From Pseudomonas mucoides (GTDB lineage Bacteria > Pseudomonadota > Gammaproteobacteria > Pseudomonadales > Pseudomonadaceae), in NCBI RefSeq assembly GCF_015461845.1, contig NZ_JACOPW010000001.1, positions 1,376,757 to 1,440,756 on the forward strand: 64,000 nucleotides of DNA, read 5' to 3'. The notes under the pieces were generated by a model. The model was not told the DNA's origin. It was given only the letters and a program-made list of their open reading frames with translations, and made no database searches. Position 1 is the first letter of the stretch, and the number at the start of each line of letters is the position of its first letter. Below, in pieces: positions 19,156-28,627 of the stretch. Both the position numbers and the translations under genes were made by a program.

Positions 19156-20385
19156 TCATTGGAGCAACTCGGTATCGAGAACTTTGGAAGGCTCGCCAAT
19201 GACGCTCTCGGCGAGCTGAACAAACTCCTTGGTATCGACACTCTCCAGATGCATCGCCCCGCGTAACACATCATCCAGCGATCGCTTGTTACGCGTCTTC
19301 AAGCGAATTTCGCGATCCAGTTCCTGTAGCATCACCACCGCTTTCGACACTTGCGCCGGACTGATCTGGTCGCCACGCACGGTCGTGACCTTCTGGCTGT
19401 CCTTGACCAATTTGCCATGCAGGCTTTCATACCGTTCATCGCTCATGCCGCCGGCGCGGCGCACCAGTTCGATGGAGTAGTACTCGGCAAACCCTTCGCT
19501 GATCCATTCGCTGCGCTGTTTGTCGTTGATCCGTGCGAACACCTGCGCCAGTTCACGCACCAGCGCGCTGCTGCCGTTTTCGCTGACCAGCGCAAGACGT
19601 GTATTCAAGTAGATCGACTCGTGCGCGGCCTGGCTACCGCGCCACATCGGGTCGTTGGCGCCGACAATCAGCAGTTTGCCTGGATGACGCGGAAACACAG
19701 CTTGCACTTGCGGCCAGACGAAGGTCAAAAGCGTCAGCACGTCCATGCGGCGCATGCCCTGGCCCTGAGGCGAAGTGACGGTGACTTCGGTTTCGCCCAA
19801 TCGGGTGCGACGGCTGCCGAGATGACCGGCGAGCATCCAGCCGGTGGGCCGGTCGAACAATCGGGACACGTTGTCGATGCGAAATTTATTCTTGCCGATT
19901 CGCGGCCAGGCGGTTTCGACGCTTTTCCAGCCGGTCGGCAACTCGAACTCAAGGCGCGAAACCAACTCGATGCCGTCCTGTTGATCGAGTCTGGCGGCGG
20001 GCACCAGGTCATCACCACGCATCAACGCCCAGGTCGGTGTCATGCGCGTATCGAAACTGCCGTTTTTGCGCCCGTGGCTGATACGCACGCGGTAGGTCAG
20101 GCTGGCCTTGTCGGCGGCAGGATGCCAAACACCCCGTGCGGCTTTGCCCGGCGTGAGTTGCCATTGGCCGTCGGCCTTGAAGTCGCTGTAGTGGCTGCCG
20201 TCGCCCAGGTCAAAATCCAGGCTGCGCACCGCCGAACCCTGCGCCAGTGTCAGGCGTACTTCCGCCTGATCGCTTTGCGGCAACAGGCGCACGTGGTAAT
20301 CCAGATCGACTTTCTTCGCCGCCCACACGGGCGAACTCAGGGCCACTAGCCCGACTGCCAACGCCAGCCGCCATCCCACAGCCAT
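19156..20385 (-). CDS. Secreted M1/M61 peptidase-like protein with lost zinc ligands
   Basis: 409 residues with a signal peptide (cleavage after VWAA near 24). The N-terminal half is beta-rich, like the domain that precedes M61 (glycyl aminopeptidase) catalytic domains. The catalytic helix, expected as HExxH, reads VRELAQVF: both histidines are gone although the glutamate remains. The downstream helix with the third ligand is kept (SEWISEGFAEYYSIE). The protein is thus probably inactive as a metallopeptidase and may bind peptides. ATG 20385 is chosen because AAGGAG covers the GTG six bases upstream. Confidence 0.65.
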   Translation of the reverse strand: MAVGWRLALAVGLVALSSPVWAAKKVDLDYHVRLLPQSDQAEVRLTLAQGSAVRSLDFDLGDGSHYSDFKADGQWQLTPGKAARGVWHPAADKASLTYRVRISHGRKNGSFDTRMTPTWALMRGDDLVPAARLDQQDGIELVSRLEFELPTGWKSVETAWPRIGKNKFRIDNVSRLFDRPTGWMLAGHLGSRRTRLGETEVTVTSPQGQGMRRMDVLTLLTFVWPQVQAVFPRHPGKLLIVGANDPMWRGSQAAHESIYLNTRLALVSENGSSALVRELAQVFARINDKQRSEWISEGFAEYYSIELVRRAGGMSDERYESLHGKLVKDSQKVTTVRGDQISPAQVSKAVVMLQELDREIRLKTRNKRSLDDVLRGAMHLESVDTKEFVQLAESVIGEPSKVLDTELLQ

Positions 20386-20419
20386 ACACACTCCTTAGTG
20401 AAGCTGAATCTGTCAGCCA

Positions 20420-20869
20420 TTAACCCGCGCGGAATATCAGGTGATCTTCCCAGTCATCTTCAGGCACGCTGCCTTCGGCGAGCATGCGCCCGGATTGTGA
20501 AATTCGTTGGTGGTGCACCGCATCGCGGTCGCCGCACACCAGATGGTGCCAGAGCGGCAAGTCCTTGCCTTCACTGACCAGGCGATAGCCGCAGGTCGGT
20601 GGCAGCCATTTGAACTCGTCGGCCTTGCCCGGCGTGAGCTGGATGCAGTCCGGGACGAAATCACGCCGGTTGGGGTAATCGGTGCACTGGCAGGTTTTCA
20701 GGTCCAGAAGTTTGCAGGCGATGCGCGTGTAATAGACGCTGTTGTCGTCTTCATCTTCGAGTTTTTGCAGGCAGCACAGGCCGCAGCCGTCGCACAGCGA
20801 CTCCCATTCCTCTTGATCGAGTTGATCGAGGGTTTTGCGTATCCAGAACGGTTCGACTTTGGCGGCCAT
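20420..20869 (-). CDS. YcgN-family cysteine cluster protein (UPF0260)
   Basis: 149 residues. The cluster [11 protein letters not shown] (about 27-37), a [17 protein letters not shown] segment (about 52-68), a third cysteine group at PDC and PPTC, and LVCGDRD near the end define the YcgN family. These cysteines probably bind zinc or an Fe-S cluster. Cytoplasmic; function unknown. Single gene with 34 bases to the neighbouring M61-like gene, both on the minus strand. Confidence 0.9.
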   Translation of the reverse strand: MAAKVEPFWIRKTLDQLDQEEWESLCDGCGLCCLQKLEDEDDNSVYYTRIACKLLDLKTCQCTDYPNRRDFVPDCIQLTPGKADEFKWLPPTCGYRLVSEGKDLPLWHHLVCGDRDAVHHQRISQSGRMLAEGSVPEDDWEDHLIFRAG

Positions 20870-21034
20870 GGCTCAAGCATCAACATCAGGTGGTGAAAAG
20901 GCCGCCAGTCTAGTGCCAAGGCCCTTGCGGGCCAAGCATTGGCGACTGCCGGTAGAACGGACTTGTCAGTTTTTGCGCCGCCCAGTAGGGTTTTGCGTCG
21001 CTCCCTCACTTCAAACGTAGCAAGGAATCTCTTG

Positions 21035-21628
21035 ATGAGTGCCAATCCACGCGTTGCCGACTATGCCATTCACCCGCAATTCACCGATCGCTGGTCGCCC
21101 CGCGCGTTCACCGGCGAAGCGATTCCTGAAGAGACCCTGCTGAGTTTCTTCGAAGCTGCGCGCTGGGCACCGTCGGCCTACAACTCGCAGCCTTGGCGGT
21201 TTCTCTACGCGCGTCGCGACACGGCAAACTGGGAGCGTTACCTGGGACTGCTGAACGAATTCAACCGCAGCTGGGCACAACACGCCTCGGCGCTGGTGAT
21301 CGTGATTTCGAAAACCACCTTCATCGCACCGGGCGCGACTGAAGAAACCCCGGCGCTGTGGCACACCTTCGACACGGGTTCGGCGTGGGGGCACCTGGCG
21401 TTGCAAGCGAGCCTCAGCGGCTGGCACACCCACGGCATGGCCGGTTTTGATCAGGAGCTGACCCGCAAGGAGCTGAACATTCCGCAAGGTTATGCACTGC
21501 ACGCCGCCGTGGCGGTGGGCAAACTGGGGGATAAGGCGACGCTGGCGGATTACCTGCAAGCGCGCGAAGAGCCGAGCCCGCGTCGCCCGTTGAGCGAACT
21601 GGCCGCTGAAGGCGACTTCACCCTCTAA
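21035..21628 (+). CDS. Nitroreductase-family FMN oxidoreductase
   Basis: 197 residues with FMN-binding marks of the nitroreductase fold: RWSPRAFTG (about 18-26), EAARWAPSAYNSQPWRF (about 42-58) and, later, GWHTHGMAGFD in place of the usual Gly-rich strand. Such enzymes reduce nitro compounds or quinones with NAD(P)H; the native substrate is unknown. ATG 21035 has AAGGAA before it and starts the conserved N-terminus; the upstream in-frame start reads through promoter sequence. Confidence 0.85.
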   Translation: MSANPRVADYAIHPQFTDRWSPRAFTGEAIPEETLLSFFEAARWAPSAYNSQPWRFLYARRDTANWERYLGLLNEFNRSWAQHASALVIVISKTTFIAPGATEETPALWHTFDTGSAWGHLALQASLSGWHTHGMAGFDQELTRKELNIPQGYALHAAVAVGKLGDKATLADYLQAREEPSPRRPLSELAAEGDFTL

Positions 21629-21643
21629 CAACACCGCAAAACC

Positions 21644-21675
21644 AATGTGGGAGCGAGCTTGCTCGCTCCCACATT
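21644..21675. terminator. Perfect 15-bp hairpin between convergent genes
   Basis: aatgtgggagcgagc is followed by tt and its exact complement. It is made of REP sequence but complete in a single palindrome, 16 bases from each flanking stop codon, so it can end transcripts in both directions. Confidence 0.65.
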
Positions 21676-21690
21676 TGATTGAGGGTGAAC

Positions 21691-22623
21691 TCAGTAGCCG
21701 CGCTCGAAATCCACTTCTCCGCGCAGCGCTTCACCCGCCTCGTAAGCCCGCAGGTTCTCGACAAACAAATTCACCATCATCGATGGCGAGGTCGGTGCCG
21801 AGCTGTGACCGGTCAGCAGCAAGCCCCAGGCCGTCCAGAACGGATGACGTTGCGGCAGCGGCTCCTGACGGCAGACATCAATTACCGCGCCCGCCAGATG
21901 CCCTTCTTTCAAGGCTTCGACCAGATCGGCATCGACCACCGCCACACCGCGACCGACGTTGATGAACAACCCGGTCGGCTTGAATTGCTTGAACAGTGTC
22001 GCGTCGTACAGGTCGTGGGTGTTCGGGGTATTGGGCAGCAGATTGATCACGTAATCCACTTCGCCGACCAGACGCGGCAAATCCGCCAGCGCGCCGACTT
22101 CGATAAACGGTGCCTGCTCGCGAGCTTCGCTGGCAATGCCGTACAACTCGACGCCAAACGGCAGCAGAAACTTCGCCACGGTCTGGCCGATGTCGCCGGT
22201 GCCGACGATCAACACTTTGCGCCCCGCCAGGCTTTGGCCCTGGCGGCTATCCCATTTGCGCTCGACCTGACTGACCAGCCGCGCCAGCACTTCGCGTTCG
22301 TGGCCGAGCATGTAGGTCAGCACGTATTCGGCCATGACCTGGCCAAAAATGCCGACCGCGCGGGTCAGGCGATAGTGACGGGGCAAACCGTCGACCAGCA
22401 GCGGCGTGATGCCCGCCCAGGTCGATTGCAGCCATTGCGGCTCATGACCCTGACGCAACAGGGTGGCCAGCAGATCCGGTTGACCCAGCCAGACCGGGCA
22501 ATCAGCCGCCAGACGGGCCAGTTCAGCGGAGTCGCCACTGGTGAGCACTTCCAGCTCAGGTGCCGCCTGACGCAGCAATTGTGCATATACCGGGTGGTCG
22601 TGTTCAGCAATCAGAACGCGCAT
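21691..22623 (-). CDS. D-isomer-specific 2-hydroxyacid dehydrogenase
   Basis: 310 residues. The NAD(P) loop is VGTGDIGQTVA (about 139-149); the catalytic residues are the arginine in NVGRGV, the glutamate in CRQEPL and the histidine in TGHSS. It reduces a 2-keto acid or oxidises a D-2-hydroxy acid; it resembles the glyoxylate/hydroxypyruvate reductase branch, but the substrate is not certain. Start at ATG 22623. Single gene convergent with the nitroreductase. Confidence 0.9.
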   Translation of the reverse strand: MRVLIAEHDHPVYAQLLRQAAPELEVLTSGDSAELARLAADCPVWLGQPDLLATLLRQGHEPQWLQSTWAGITPLLVDGLPRHYRLTRAVGIFGQVMAEYVLTYMLGHEREVLARLVSQVERKWDSRQGQSLAGRKVLIVGTGDIGQTVAKFLLPFGVELYGIASEAREQAPFIEVGALADLPRLVGEVDYVINLLPNTPNTHDLYDATLFKQFKPTGLFINVGRGVAVVDADLVEALKEGHLAGAVIDVCRQEPLPQRHPFWTAWGLLLTGHSSAPTSPSMMVNLFVENLRAYEAGEALRGEVDFERGY

Positions 22624-22744
22624 GTTTCAAACCTTTCAAAAGCCGTGCAGACGACCGCCGAGCGAGTATGGTTCCCTCGTCGCGGTCATCGCCAAAAATC
22701 ATTCCAGTGTTTCACACAGACGCTGAACAGAGCCTGTCTGCCGC

Positions 22745-23038
22745 TTACATCGGGTCGTTGCGGCGCAGCAACTCTTCCGGCAAGTGTTCGATGTATTCGT
22801 CTTCGGCCGGTGGCATTTGCAGGTGGTAGCCCTGCTTTTCGAGGTTTTCCAGGACCACCGTGATGTCCTCGCGCGACAGCTTGCGCTCGGGGGTCAGCAC
22901 CAGATCGAACGCGTGGTGCGGTTTGCCGAAGGCGGCCATCAATGATTCCGGGACGCGCTCCAGTGCATCGCTTTTGAGCACATAGAGGTACATCTCGTTT
23001 TTTTTCAGGCTTCGGTAGATCGAGCAAATACGTTTCAA
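22745..23038 (-). CDS. ycgL: YcgL-domain protein
   Basis: 97 residues beginning [19 protein letters not shown], the typical YcgL start, with [15 protein letters not shown] in the middle. Function unknown. It begins with TTG at 23038: a GGAGAACAGCC ribosome site precedes it, and the codon overlaps the RNase D stop (TTGA), so it is translationally coupled to rnd. This pairing with rnd points to an RNA-related role, as inference. Confidence 0.88.
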   Translation of the reverse strand: MKRICSIYRSLKKNEMYLYVLKSDALERVPESLMAAFGKPHHAFDLVLTPERKLSREDITVVLENLEKQGYHLQMPPAEDEYIEHLPEELLRRNDPM

Positions 23039-24168
23039 GGCTGTTCTCCGGCGGTGGCCAGGCTGTCGAGCAATGCCTGGCCCATCAATTCGCGGCGCCA
23101 GCCACGCAGCGAATCAGGCAATTGGTATGGACCATTGGGGAAGCCGCTCTTGAGCAGCGCTTCCAGGGTTTTCTTGCGCAGCATCAGTTCCGGCGCGATG
23201 TTCAAGCGTTCGGCTTCGGCCTGACCAATGGCGCGCAGCTGTTTGACCAGCACGGCGGCATCCACCGGCAGCGGCTCCGGCACAGCAGGCGGCCATTGAT
23301 CGGGCGACACACTGCCGGCGCGCTTGATCAGATCCAGCAGAAACTCGCCATCCTGACGCACGGTGCGCGGGTGCATGTCTTCGATTTTCGCCAGCGCGCC
23401 GAGGTTGTCCGGCTGAGTCCGCGCCAGCGGCCACAGGGAGTGCTCACGGACAATGCGGTTGCGCGGCAAGTCACGGGCACGGGCCTCGCGCTCACGCCAG
23501 GCGCACAGTTCACGCAACACGGCGAGTTGGGCGCGGGACAGTTTCCAGGCCAGCTTGGCATCGCGATAAACCTCGTACGGGTCGACCTCGCGGCGCAGGT
23601 TGGCCACCAGCTCAGCGCCGTCGTCCAGGACCCAGTTGTATTTGTCCTCAGACAGCTTCGGACGAAGCTGTACGAAAACCTCCGCCAAGTGCAGAGCATC
23701 TTCGGCGGCGTAGCTGATCTGGGTGTCGGACAGCGGACGTTGCAACCAGTCGGAGCGGGTTTCGCCCTTGGGCAGGTCGATGCCGAGCACCTCTTGCACC
23801 AATCGCGAGTAACCCATGGAGAAACCCAGGTTCAGGTAGGCGGCCGCCAGTTGCGTATCGAACAGCGGCGCCGGCAGGCTGCCGGTCAGGCGCAGCAAGA
23901 CCTCGAGGTCTTCACTGCACGCATGCACGACTTTGACCACCGCCGGGTTTTCCAGCAACGCGGCCAAGGGCTTCCAGTTGTCGATGGTCAGTGGGTCTAT
24001 CAGGTAAGCGCGTACGCCATCGCCGATCTGCAGCAGGCCTGCAATCGGGTAAAAGGTGTCGACCCGCATGAATTCGGTGTCGAGGGCAACGAATGGCAGT
24101 TGCTGCCACTCGGCGCAAAACTGACCGAGGCTATCGTTGTCGCGAATCCAGTGAATATCGATGGCCAC
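23035..24168 (-). CDS. rnd: Ribonuclease D
   Basis: 377 residues, close to the known enterobacterial length. The 3'-5' exonuclease domain of the DEDD type shows DTEFMR (about 28-33), [11 protein letters not shown] and [10 protein letters not shown], followed by two HRDC-like helical regions. It trims the 3' ends of tRNA precursors. GTG 24168 is taken as start because AGGGAG stands before it and translation then begins with AIDIHWI, matching the family; the ORF extends further upstream without homology. Confidence 0.93.
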   Translation of the reverse strand: MAIDIHWIRDNDSLGQFCAEWQQLPFVALDTEFMRVDTFYPIAGLLQIGDGVRAYLIDPLTIDNWKPLAALLENPAVVKVVHACSEDLEVLLRLTGSLPAPLFDTQLAAAYLNLGFSMGYSRLVQEVLGIDLPKGETRSDWLQRPLSDTQISYAAEDALHLAEVFVQLRPKLSEDKYNWVLDDGAELVANLRREVDPYEVYRDAKLAWKLSRAQLAVLRELCAWREREARARDLPRNRIVREHSLWPLARTQPDNLGALAKIEDMHPRTVRQDGEFLLDLIKRAGSVSPDQWPPAVPEPLPVDAAVLVKQLRAIGQAEAERLNIAPELMLRKKTLEALLKSGFPNGPYQLPDSLRGWRRELMGQALLDSLATAGEQP

Positions 24169-24290
24169 ACGGCTCTCCCTTGAAGAATGGCGCGCAGTAT
24201 ATATCGCCCCCGGCGATTTCCGCGCATCACTGAACAAGAGCTTTAGCGAAAAGACCTGCCCGACAGCAATAAATGTCTGACAAGCGGAGA

Positions 24291-24953
24291 CTAACTGGTC
24301 TTACTGAGTACGTAGACCCGCATCCACCTGCAACCCGGCAGGACGTCCTGATGGCTCAGCACCCGGAAACCGGCTTGCTTGAAGTCCGCTTCAATCTCGG
24401 CCTTGCTGACCGGCTGCGGGGCGTGAACGGCCTCCGTCTCTGGTCGGCGCAGATTAAAATAGCCGTCGATCCGAGCCGCCACAATTACCGTATCGCGACT
24501 GACCCGGTGGAATTCCTGGAGCATGACCATCCGATGTTCGGCGCAGGTGATGTGCTGAAACAGTTGCATGCAAAAAATGCAGTCCACCGCATTGACGGAC
24601 AAGCCCAGGCTGAACGCTGAGCTCTGAAAGGTCTTGATCCGCTTGAGCAGGCTTTGCGGATGGTGAGTCTGCGCATGGTTAAGCATGTCCTGGGACGGGT
24701 CCGACGCGAGGATCACGCGGTTTGCGTGCTCGGCCAGCACCGGCCAGAAGCGCCCGGCACCGCAGGCCACGTCAAGGATCAACCCCGGCTCGCCCGCCAC
24801 CTTGAGCGCATTGCGCACCAGGTTTTCCTCGCGCCAGAACGCCAGGCGCCCCATCAGGCTACGCGGTTGCGGCTGACGGCAGACGCGGGCGTGTTCCTGA
24901 TCGTAGCGCCGGGCGAACTCAAGCTCGATGGCGGATGTGGGTTGCGCAGACAT
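24291..24953 (-). CDS. Class I SAM-dependent methyltransferase
   Basis: 220 residues. Motif I is LDVACGAGRFWPVL (about 58-71), then ILASDPSQDML for the ribose-binding acid and AVDCIFCMQLFQHI as motif IV. The cytoplasmic fold is clear but the acceptor is not. I take ATG 24953 because AAGGG lies 11 bases upstream; a TTG two codons earlier is too close to it. Single gene, 71 bases after the eptA end on the same strand. Confidence 0.85.
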   Translation of the reverse strand: MSAQPTSAIELEFARRYDQEHARVCRQPQPRSLMGRLAFWREENLVRNALKVAGEPGLILDVACGAGRFWPVLAEHANRVILASDPSQDMLNHAQTHHPQSLLKRIKTFQSSAFSLGLSVNAVDCIFCMQLFQHITCAEHRMVMLQEFHRVSRDTVIVAARIDGYFNLRRPETEAVHAPQPVSKAEIEADFKQAGFRVLSHQDVLPGCRWMRVYVLSKTS

Positions 24954-25024
24954 GTGCAATTGACCCTTGATGATGACTCTTGCGACCGCAAGTTAGCGGC
25001 CAGTGTCTGAAAAAGTTGAAGCGT

Positions 25025-26674
25025 TCAATCCTTGGCCAACACGCCGTCGACCACCGCACCGCGACAGCCGGCAAACATATCCAGATCCTGGTTGTAGACC
25101 TTGCTGTTGACTTCCAGCAGCCCCAGCATCGAATGAAACAGGTTGTCCTGGCTCAATGGCTTGTCGCGACTCAGTTGCAGGCAATGTGTGTTTACCGAGA
25201 ACGACTTCTGATAACTGTCGGAGAACCACGCCAGCATGGCCACGTGTTTCTGTTGCTCCGGCGCCAGCATGTAAGGCGTGCCGTGCAGGAACAGATTGTA
25301 TTCACCCAAAGATTCGCCGTGGTCGGACAGGTACAGCATCGCGGTATCCACTTTCTCCTGGTTCTTGCGCAACAGATCGATCAGGGTCGACAGCACGTGG
25401 TCGGTGTACACCAACGTGTTGTCGTAACCATTAACGATACTTTCGCGACTGCAATTGTTCAGCGCGTTACTTTCACAAACCGGCGTGAAATGCTCGAACT
25501 CTTTCGGGTAACGCTTGAAGTATTCAGGGCCATGGCTGCCCATTTGATGCAAGACCAACACGGTGTCTTTATCGAGTGTGTCGATGAAATGTTGCAAACC
25601 TTGCAGCAGGATTTCGTCGCGGCATTCGCTGTTGGCGCACAGCACCGGGTCTTTCAGGTTGCTTACGTCGTCGATGGTGACCCGGTCGCACGTGCCTTTG
25701 CAGCCCGACTGGTTGTCACGCCAGATCACGTCCAGGCCGGCCCGTTTAAGCACATCGAGCAGGCCCTCTTCATTCTTCGCCTTGCTGGCGTTGTAGTCCT
25801 TGCGGCCCATGTTGGAGAACATGCACGGCACGGACACGGCGGTTTCGGTGCCGCAGGAATGCACATCGGTAAACGAAATCAGGCCGGCTTCTTTACTCAG
25901 CTTCGGGGTGGTGTCGCGGCCATAGCCCAGGATGCCGAAGTTCTCGGCCCGGGCGCTTTCGCCCACCACCAGTACGGTCAGGGATTTGCGGCCATGGGAT
26001 TGCCAGACCGGGTTCTTCTGCGCGTCTTCGCCGATTTTGACAAAGGGTTGATGGGCAGACGCAACCTGTTCACGCAAGTAACCAGCGGAGGCACCAATGT
26101 AGTTGCTCGGCACAACCATCAGGCGCAACTCATGGTGATTACGGAACAAAGAAGACAAGCCCTGATAGTTAATCAGGGCCACGCCGCCTATAACGACAGC
26201 GGACACAACACTTACCAACACCTTGCTTAATAACTCGTGGTGCCAGCGACGATAACTGATCGGTGTTTTCCACAATAACAACGACGGCAAAACACCCAGG
26301 AACAGGATATACGCCAACAACTTCAACGAGAGCAAGTCTCTTACTTCCGTCGCATTGGTTTGTGCAAAGTTACGCAACATGCCGGTGTCAATCAGTACAC
26401 CGTATTGGCTCATGAAGTAGGCCACCCCGGCGCTGATCATGAAGATCAGCGTCAGGACCGGCTTGAGCACACGCTTGAACGCCAGAAAGGTCAGTACAAT
26501 GTTGAAAGCCGCCAGAATCATCGCCCCGAATGCCACGCGCATGACGATGCCTTTACCGTCGGCTGCGGTGATTTCAAACAGGTGCTGCCACAACACAAAA
26601 TTGAAGGCAGTTAACAAAAAGGCGCTGGCAATCAGTGTCACCCATTCCGGGCGCACGGCTTTAATCTTCAACAT
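25025..26674 (-). CDS. eptA: Phosphoethanolamine-lipid A transferase
   Basis: 549 residues. Five N-terminal membrane helices (within about 10-170) are followed by a periplasmic alkaline-phosphatase-fold domain. The nucleophile is T278 in CGTETAVS, the metal glutamate is E239 in VGESARAENF, and later metal ligands lie in LSDHGESLG. It adds phosphoethanolamine to lipid A phosphates, lowering the negative surface charge. ATG 26674 fits the family; the ORF opens further upstream but that stretch is promoter-like. No two-component system adjoins, so regulation is remote. Confidence 0.9.
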   Translation of the reverse strand: MLKIKAVRPEWVTLIASAFLLTAFNFVLWQHLFEITAADGKGIVMRVAFGAMILAAFNIVLTFLAFKRVLKPVLTLIFMISAGVAYFMSQYGVLIDTGMLRNFAQTNATEVRDLLSLKLLAYILFLGVLPSLLLWKTPISYRRWHHELLSKVLVSVVSAVVIGGVALINYQGLSSLFRNHHELRLMVVPSNYIGASAGYLREQVASAHQPFVKIGEDAQKNPVWQSHGRKSLTVLVVGESARAENFGILGYGRDTTPKLSKEAGLISFTDVHSCGTETAVSVPCMFSNMGRKDYNASKAKNEEGLLDVLKRAGLDVIWRDNQSGCKGTCDRVTIDDVSNLKDPVLCANSECRDEILLQGLQHFIDTLDKDTVLVLHQMGSHGPEYFKRYPKEFEHFTPVCESNALNNCSRESIVNGYDNTLVYTDHVLSTLIDLLRKNQEKVDTAMLYLSDHGESLGEYNLFLHGTPYMLAPEQQKHVAMLAWFSDSYQKSFSVNTHCLQLSRDKPLSQDNLFHSMLGLLEVNSKVYNQDLDMFAGCRGAVVDGVLAKD

Positions 26675-26842
26675 GGTGATCGGCTGTTCCTGAAAAGAAG
26701 TGCCTACGGCAAATGTGAAAATTTCATTGACCGTGACAACACTAATGTTAAGCAGCCAACCATCAATTTTTTGTGAAAAAGAAGCCAACGAATAGTTGGC
26801 TTATTAAACCTGCGACCAACGTTATGAATAATTGAGAATGGT

Positions 26843-28225
26843 TCAGGCCTGGTTCAGGTACCAGCGCCAGTCCTGCTCGCCGACCTCGCCCATGAACTGT
26901 CGATACTCGGCGCGCTTAACGGCCAGGTAGACGCCCAGAAAAGGTTGTCCGAACGCTTCACGCGCCCAGGTCGAGCCTTCCAGCGCGCGCAACGTGGTCA
27001 GCCAATCGGTCGGTAACAGCTCCGTGGCCTGGGCGTACCCGTTGCCTTCCACCGGCGCACCCGGGTCGAGTTGTTCGCGAATACCGCGATGGATACCAGC
27101 CAGTATCGCCGCGGCGGCCAGGTACGGGTTGGCATCAGCGCCGCAAATACGGTGTTCGATGTGCCGGGAAAACGCCGGCCCACCCGGCACGCGCAGACTC
27201 ACCGTGCGGTTATCCACGCCCCAGGTCGCCGCCAGGGGCGCATAGCTGTTGGTCTGGAATCGCCGGTAGGAGTTGGCATTCGGGCAGAACAACAGCAAAG
27301 AATCGAGCAAGGTACTGAGCATGCCGCCGACCGCCTGCCTGAGCAACGGCGTGCCGTCCGGGGCTTCGCTGGCGAACAGGTTGTTGCCCTCTCTGTCCGC
27401 GAGGCTGACATGCATGTGCATCCCCGTGCCCGCCAGATCGTCGAAGGGTTTGGCCATGAAGCAGGCCGTCATCCCGTGCTTGTGGGCCACGCCCTTGACC
27501 AATCGTTTGTAACGCACGGCTTCGTCCATTGCCTGTAGGGCATCGGTGCGATGTTCGAGGGTAATTTCCACCTGCCCCGGCGCGTATTCGGAAATCGCCG
27601 TGCGCGCCGGAATGCCTTGCAGCTTGCAGGCGCTGTAGAGATCGGCCAGAAACGGTTCGATCTGCTCCAGTTCACGCAAGCCATAGACTTGCGTCGTGCG
27701 CGGCCGCCCGCCATCGACATCCCGCGCCGGTTGCGGCCGCCCGTTGCTGTCGCGCTGCTGATCCAGCAGATAAAACTCCAGCTCCGCCGCCATCACCGGG
27801 TAGTAACCGTCGGCTTGCAGGCCTTCGATCACTTTCGCCAACAAGTGCCGGGGATCGGCGATCGTCGCCGGCATGCCTTCTTTGGGGTGCATGCTGACTT
27901 GCACCGCCGCTGTCGGAATCAACCGCCACGGCATGCGCGTCAGGCTGCCGCTGATCGGGTAGGCACGGCAGTCAATGTCGCCGACGTCCCAGACCAGTCC
28001 GGAGTTTTCCACGTCGTCGCCATTGATGGTCAGGCCCAGAATGGTGCTCGGCAGCGGCCGACCGCTCTCGTACACCGCCAGCAGTTCATCGCGATGCAGC
28101 AGCTTGCCCCGTGGCACACCGTTGTTGTCGAGGATGAACAGCTCGAACATTTCAATGTCCGGGTTCTGTTCGAGAAAGGTCAGGGCTTCTTGCGGGGAGG
28201 CGAACGAGGTCGTGGCACAACTCAT
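26843..28225 (-). CDS. Glutamine synthetase-like ligase (PuuA/GlnT type)
   Basis: 460 residues of the type I glutamine synthetase fold. Seen are the N-terminal beta-grasp, AAELEFYL (metal glutamate, about 148-155), a second metal segment EYAPGQVEITLEH, GTGMHMHVSL (about 265-274, ATP/metal), and the C-terminal NPYLAAAAILAG. Enzymes of this branch gamma-glutamylate amines or polyamines rather than ammonia. No puu genes adjoin. The start at 28225 gives the expected length; the longer reading would run into promoter sequence. A divergent MFS gene follows after 402 bases. Confidence 0.85.
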   Translation of the reverse strand: MSCATTSFASPQEALTFLEQNPDIEMFELFILDNNGVPRGKLLHRDELLAVYESGRPLPSTILGLTINGDDVENSGLVWDVGDIDCRAYPISGSLTRMPWRLIPTAAVQVSMHPKEGMPATIADPRHLLAKVIEGLQADGYYPVMAAELEFYLLDQQRDSNGRPQPARDVDGGRPRTTQVYGLRELEQIEPFLADLYSACKLQGIPARTAISEYAPGQVEITLEHRTDALQAMDEAVRYKRLVKGVAHKHGMTACFMAKPFDDLAGTGMHMHVSLADREGNNLFASEAPDGTPLLRQAVGGMLSTLLDSLLLFCPNANSYRRFQTNSYAPLAATWGVDNRTVSLRVPGGPAFSRHIEHRICGADANPYLAAAAILAGIHRGIREQLDPGAPVEGNGYAQATELLPTDWLTTLRALEGSTWAREAFGQPFLGVYLAVKRAEYRQFMGEVGEQDWRWYLNQA

Positions 28226-28627
28226 GGGTATTCTCTTTTTCCGCGTCAGGCAAACGCGCAGGCGTCGCCGAAGTGATCCAGCGCATGGCGCGGGACCTGT
28301 CAGAACAATCAACGGGAAATACAGGAATCCGGGGGGCGTGCGTGACGGCAATGCCACAGCGCCCAGAAGGCCAGCTCGGAGGGAAGTGCGACGGGACAAT
28401 CGCCCATAGGTAAAACCGTAGAGGACAGATGAGCGGCAGCGTCACACGGGCGGTCAGGTCTTTAAATCGGGATTTGAAGAACCTTGGTTGCAGATGGACT
28501 AAACAATCATCTCCAAACACCCTGATGGCTGAGGTATTTAATTTTTAAATAGTGCTGCGGATTATCTGATTTGCGGCCGCCAGCCCTGGCGTGCCTAATC
28601 GGGGCCTTGTTTTTGAAGGCCCGTTTG
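28226..28627. other. Divergent control region between the GS-like and MFS genes
   Basis: 402 bases without a gene. The left two-thirds are G+C-rich and hold no clear signal. The part near 28440-28570 is A+T-rich and carries a perfect inverted repeat at 28535-28551, so the promoters probably lie there. Confidence 0.5.
28535..28551. promoter_or_regulatory. 17-bp palindrome, candidate operator
   Basis: tatttaa-ttt-ttaaata is a perfect 7-bp inverted repeat with a 3-bp centre, 76 bases before the MFS start. Its shape fits a LysR T-N11-A type box; the LysR gene at 29922 is the nearest candidate binder (inference). Confidence 0.45.

Noticed and set aside
24980..26230. 416-codon plus-strand open frame
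   Set aside because: It is a shadow of eptA, whose catalytic motifs are on the minus strand.
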